NCBI GenBank assembly: GCA_937901345.1
Contig: CALCHM010000119.1
Location: 1 to 7,482, forward strand
Direction: 5' to 3'
Source: an uncultured Prevotella sp.
GTDB lineage: Bacteria > Bacteroidota > Bacteroidia > Bacteroidales > Bacteroidaceae
DNA length: 7,482 nt
The position numbers and the translations under genes are program-made. Shown piece after piece: positions 5,463-7,482 of the stretch (position 1 is the first letter of the stretch; the number at the start of each line of letters is the position of its first letter). The notes under the pieces are model-generated. The model made no database searches, had not been told where the DNA came from, and saw only the letters and a program-made list of their open reading frames with translations.

Positions 5463-6835
5463 GGTTCGTCTGGTTTAGGGTTTGACTGTTGTGCCGGATT
5501 TATCCGCTTGGCGTCTCTGTGTTCATCGAGCGTCGTGAGCATGATCATCGGGACGGCAGGAACAACGTCATCCCACCCGTTAAACTCACAGACGAGTTCG
5601 ATTGGTCGCAGTAGCAAGTCATGAAACGCCGTTTCAAGTGCTTGCTTCATGGTGAAGAGTTCACGCTTATCGGAACCTGAGTTGTTGGACTGCGACTTAC
5701 CAGGAACGGCACCGACTAAGTTGGGGTGCGTGTTATCGGCATAGCAAAGCGTATTGGCTGCGACATTTATATCGTCAGCATAATCGCCACCCTCTTTGCT
5801 CCCCTCAATGTTGATAACACGTATATCACGGACTTCGTGGCCCATGGGGTCAACGTAGTAACCCGTAATCCAGGCTTTGCCGGAGTTGTGGACTCCTGCC
5901 ACGAAGTCACGGATTTTCTCCTTTTCCTTCTTGATACGCTCGCGTATCTTCAACGGGTCGGTGATGCGTTCCTCATTGACTATCTTCTGCCAATACTTGT
6001 GTTCCACTTCGACTTGATACTTGACGCTGGCATGGTTCCGTATTTTGGCGATTTTAGCGGCTGAGATAAGGCGTTTCTCGAAGTAGGAACCGCCTCGGAA
6101 CATGGCGGCATAGTAAGGTGTCGGATAATACTGACAACCTACTGTTGGGAAACGGAGCAGAATGGCGAACTTGCGTTGGTGCGTCCTGACGTAACAACGG
6201 CCATCACTGCCGGGTTCTCTGCCCATCTTTACCATGAGGTCGCCCACTGGGTCGTCCTCACGGAGTAAAGGAATACGTTCTACGTCCTCCGCTTGTGGCG
6301 AGTTGTATTGCCAGTTGGCATAATACATGTAGCGGATGCGTCCGTTCTTTTCGGCCTTTCCCAAACGTGTGAAGCAGGTGTCCTTATGGACAATGCGGTT
6401 GATTTTGGTGCCATCGTTGGAAAGGATGATGACGCAAACGGACATGAAGTAGTATTTCATATCAGTGATTTGCTCCAGGAAGAAGGTCGATAGACTGTTT
6501 CTTCTGCCAAAACGCTTGGCGTCTTTGTTCACCGAAAGTAATCCATCCTCGGCTTGCAAGGTCAGTCCTGCACCGTAGCAAGCAAGGACGTTGAAGAATT
6601 TGTTCTGAGCGGTCACTTCGTCGGAACCGATAAGGTTCTTGATTTTATACGGCAGTTGGTTGTCTTGCCCAAAGGGTGCATACATTTCTTTGGGACGTCC
6701 AGGAACGGGACGGAACTGCATCATATAGTCATCGAAGACGCCTGTGGTGTCTTCCACGGTCGTGACGGCTGCTTGGATGTCGTTCACGCCAAGGTCGATG
6801 ACGTCGGTTTCGTTAATATCTGGGAAGATGTTCAT
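5459..6835 (-). CDS. Phage portal-like protein (458 aa)
   Basis: Portal proteins form the dodecameric ring at one capsid vertex through which DNA enters and leaves. Length (458 aa) and architecture suit a portal: an N-terminal region with FGQDNQLPYKIKNLI (55-69), a mixed wing domain, a long charged helical segment (KIRERIKKEKEKIRDFVAGV, 296-315) and the late segment NTHPNLVGAVPGKSQSN followed by NSGSDKREL (368-393). The last corresponds to the loop before the long helix where portals often show S/G-rich 'g.....sGsalr' sequences. The polar tail ends NPKPDEP. The start at 6835 is two bases after the preceding stop; the end is coupled to the next gene by ATGA. The family is inferred from this pattern and the gene order, not from a search. 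Confidence 0.75.
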   Translation of the reverse strand: MNIFPDINETDVIDLGVNDIQAAVTTVEDTTGVFDDYMMQFRPVPGRPKEMYAPFGQDNQLPYKIKNLIGSDEVTAQNKFFNVLACYGAGLTLQAEDGLLSVNKDAKRFGRRNSLSTFFLEQITDMKYYFMSVCVIILSNDGTKINRIVHKDTCFTRLGKAEKNGRIRYMYYANWQYNSPQAEDVERIPLLREDDPVGDLMVKMGREPGSDGRCYVRTHQRKFAILLRFPTVGCQYYPTPYYAAMFRGGSYFEKRLISAAKIAKIRNHASVKYQVEVEHKYWQKIVNEERITDPLKIRERIKKEKEKIRDFVAGVHNSGKAWITGYYVDPMGHEVRDIRVINIEGSKEGGDYADDINVAANTLCYADNTHPNLVGAVPGKSQSNNSGSDKRELFTMKQALETAFHDLLLRPIELVCEFNGWDDVVPAVPMIMLTTLDEHRDAKRINPAQQSNPKPDEP

Positions 6836-6837
6836 GA

Positions 6838-7482
6838 TTATGTAAGGTTAGCGAGTTGTGTTTCAAGCGCAGTAATGCGGTCAGCGAGCGCTTTACCTGC
6901 TGCACCATCGTAGGCGGTGCCAGCGGTGGTGCCGAGTTTGAGGAGTCCATGCACGGAGGATGTGCCGACGGGAAGAGTGGCGGTGCTACCCACATTGTTG
7001 CTGTGCATGTCTTGCAGGGTTAGAACACGAGTGGAGTTGTTATAGGCAAGGTTGCGCACTCCATCCCTTTGCCATGGTTGAACTTCTGTAACACCACTAT
7101 TATTGAACTTTATATAACGTGTCCAGCGAGCTCCGTTCTCAAATTTGTATTGTAGCGTTTGACCTTGACCAACTTGTTGGAAAATAACTCCTCCATCTGC
7201 CTCCCAACTCGTATAATACATAACAACGATGAAAGGGTTACTAACCACATCCTTTTTAGCTGCTTCTGCCGCCGCATTACTTGTGGATTGTCCCCCTGTA
7301 AAGTCACCCAAATAATAAATATTCTTGGTAAGGTCATTCAAGGTTCTAAGGTGAGCAGTGGTCATCATCCCAGAACGAGCTGTGGTGGCGCCCAACAGAT
7401 TGAAGGTACTTGTGGTTCCTGTAAGCGGATTGGTAAAGATGATGGGAACCTTATCTGCGCCTGGAGTACCTTCATAGATGTT
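6838..7482 (-). CDS. Receptor-binding / tail-fibre-like protein, C-terminal 214 residues (5' end beyond the right edge)
   Basis: The frame is open to the right edge, so the true start is outside; the TTG at 7395 is internal. The visible part is Gly/Thr/Ser/Asn-rich, as in beta-structured fibres. Residues about 101-137 (IFQQVGQGQTLQYKF, RWTRYIKFNNSGV, then PW) resemble a 'knob' repeat of fibres and pyocins, in which a Q-containing strand, an R-containing strand and W..W end the module. A segment GLLKLGTTAGTAYDGAAGKA (179-198) of the kind common near fibre C-termini follows, then a short heptad helix (ALADRITALETQLANL) that could trimerise the end. The stop (6838-6840) is two bases from the portal-like start, so the two are co-transcribed. 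The exact virion position (fibre, spike or capsid decoration) is uncertain. Confidence 0.65.
   Translation of the reverse strand, partial: NIYEGTPGADKVPIIFTNPLTGTTSTFNLLGATTARSGMMTTAHLRTLNDLTKNIYYLGDFTGGQSTSNAAAEAAKKDVVSNPFIVVMYYTSWEADGGVIFQQVGQGQTLQYKFENGARWTRYIKFNNSGVTEVQPWQRDGVRNLAYNNSTRVLTLQDMHSNNVGSTATLPVGTSSVHGLLKLGTTAGTAYDGAAGKALADRITALETQLANLT

Noticed and set aside
6838..7395. Complete gene starting at TTG 7395.
   Set aside because: The same frame continues without a stop for 29 more codons to the right edge, so the gene is cut by the window rather than starting there.

Overview
The window is part of a tailed phage or prophage of a Bacteroidota host (Bacteroides/Prevotella-like). 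Evidence for the host is the lack of clear Shine-Dalgarno sequences before most starts, moderate GC, and two promoters matching the Bacteroidota -7 box TAnnTTTG. All intact genes lie on the minus strand, so the genetic order runs from high to low coordinates.

Layout in transcription order: a receptor-binding/tail-fibre-like protein open at the right edge (7482-6838); a portal-like protein (6835-5459); two structural genes without a firm family (5462-4653 and 4693-3920); a neck-type connector candidate (3913-3416); and an HK97-gp10-like tail-completion protein (3425-2994). These six genes are packed with gaps of 2-6 bp or overlaps of 4-41 bp and look like one operon. After a 1.4 kb interruption the tail tape-measure gene (1511 to beyond position 1) starts from its own promoter, which lies inside a 28-bp near-perfect dyad.

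The interruption (about 1611-2990) is the interesting part. It holds an intact ardA gene (2226-1657, minus), whose product is a DNA-mimic inhibitor of type I restriction. It also holds 740 bases without an intact gene. Read on the plus strand, those bases are a second, decayed copy of the entire ardA transcription unit: upstream region, promoter, start codon, coding region and 3' terminator element. The two copies form a large imperfect inverted repeat, diverging from a centre near 2364. The plus-strand copy has lost about a fifth of its coding length through many small deletions spread over all three frames, yet it keeps a good TAnnTTTG promoter and a recognisable 3' element. It is probably still transcribed, either as a dead gene or as an RNA with a new role.

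The phage therefore carries an anti-restriction cassette with its own signals between head-tail connector genes and the tape measure. Head/neck proteins join the capsid to a long tail, the tape measure sets tail length, the fibre binds the host, and ArdA would protect incoming DNA from type I restriction. Family assignments are from reading the proteins; no database search was possible.
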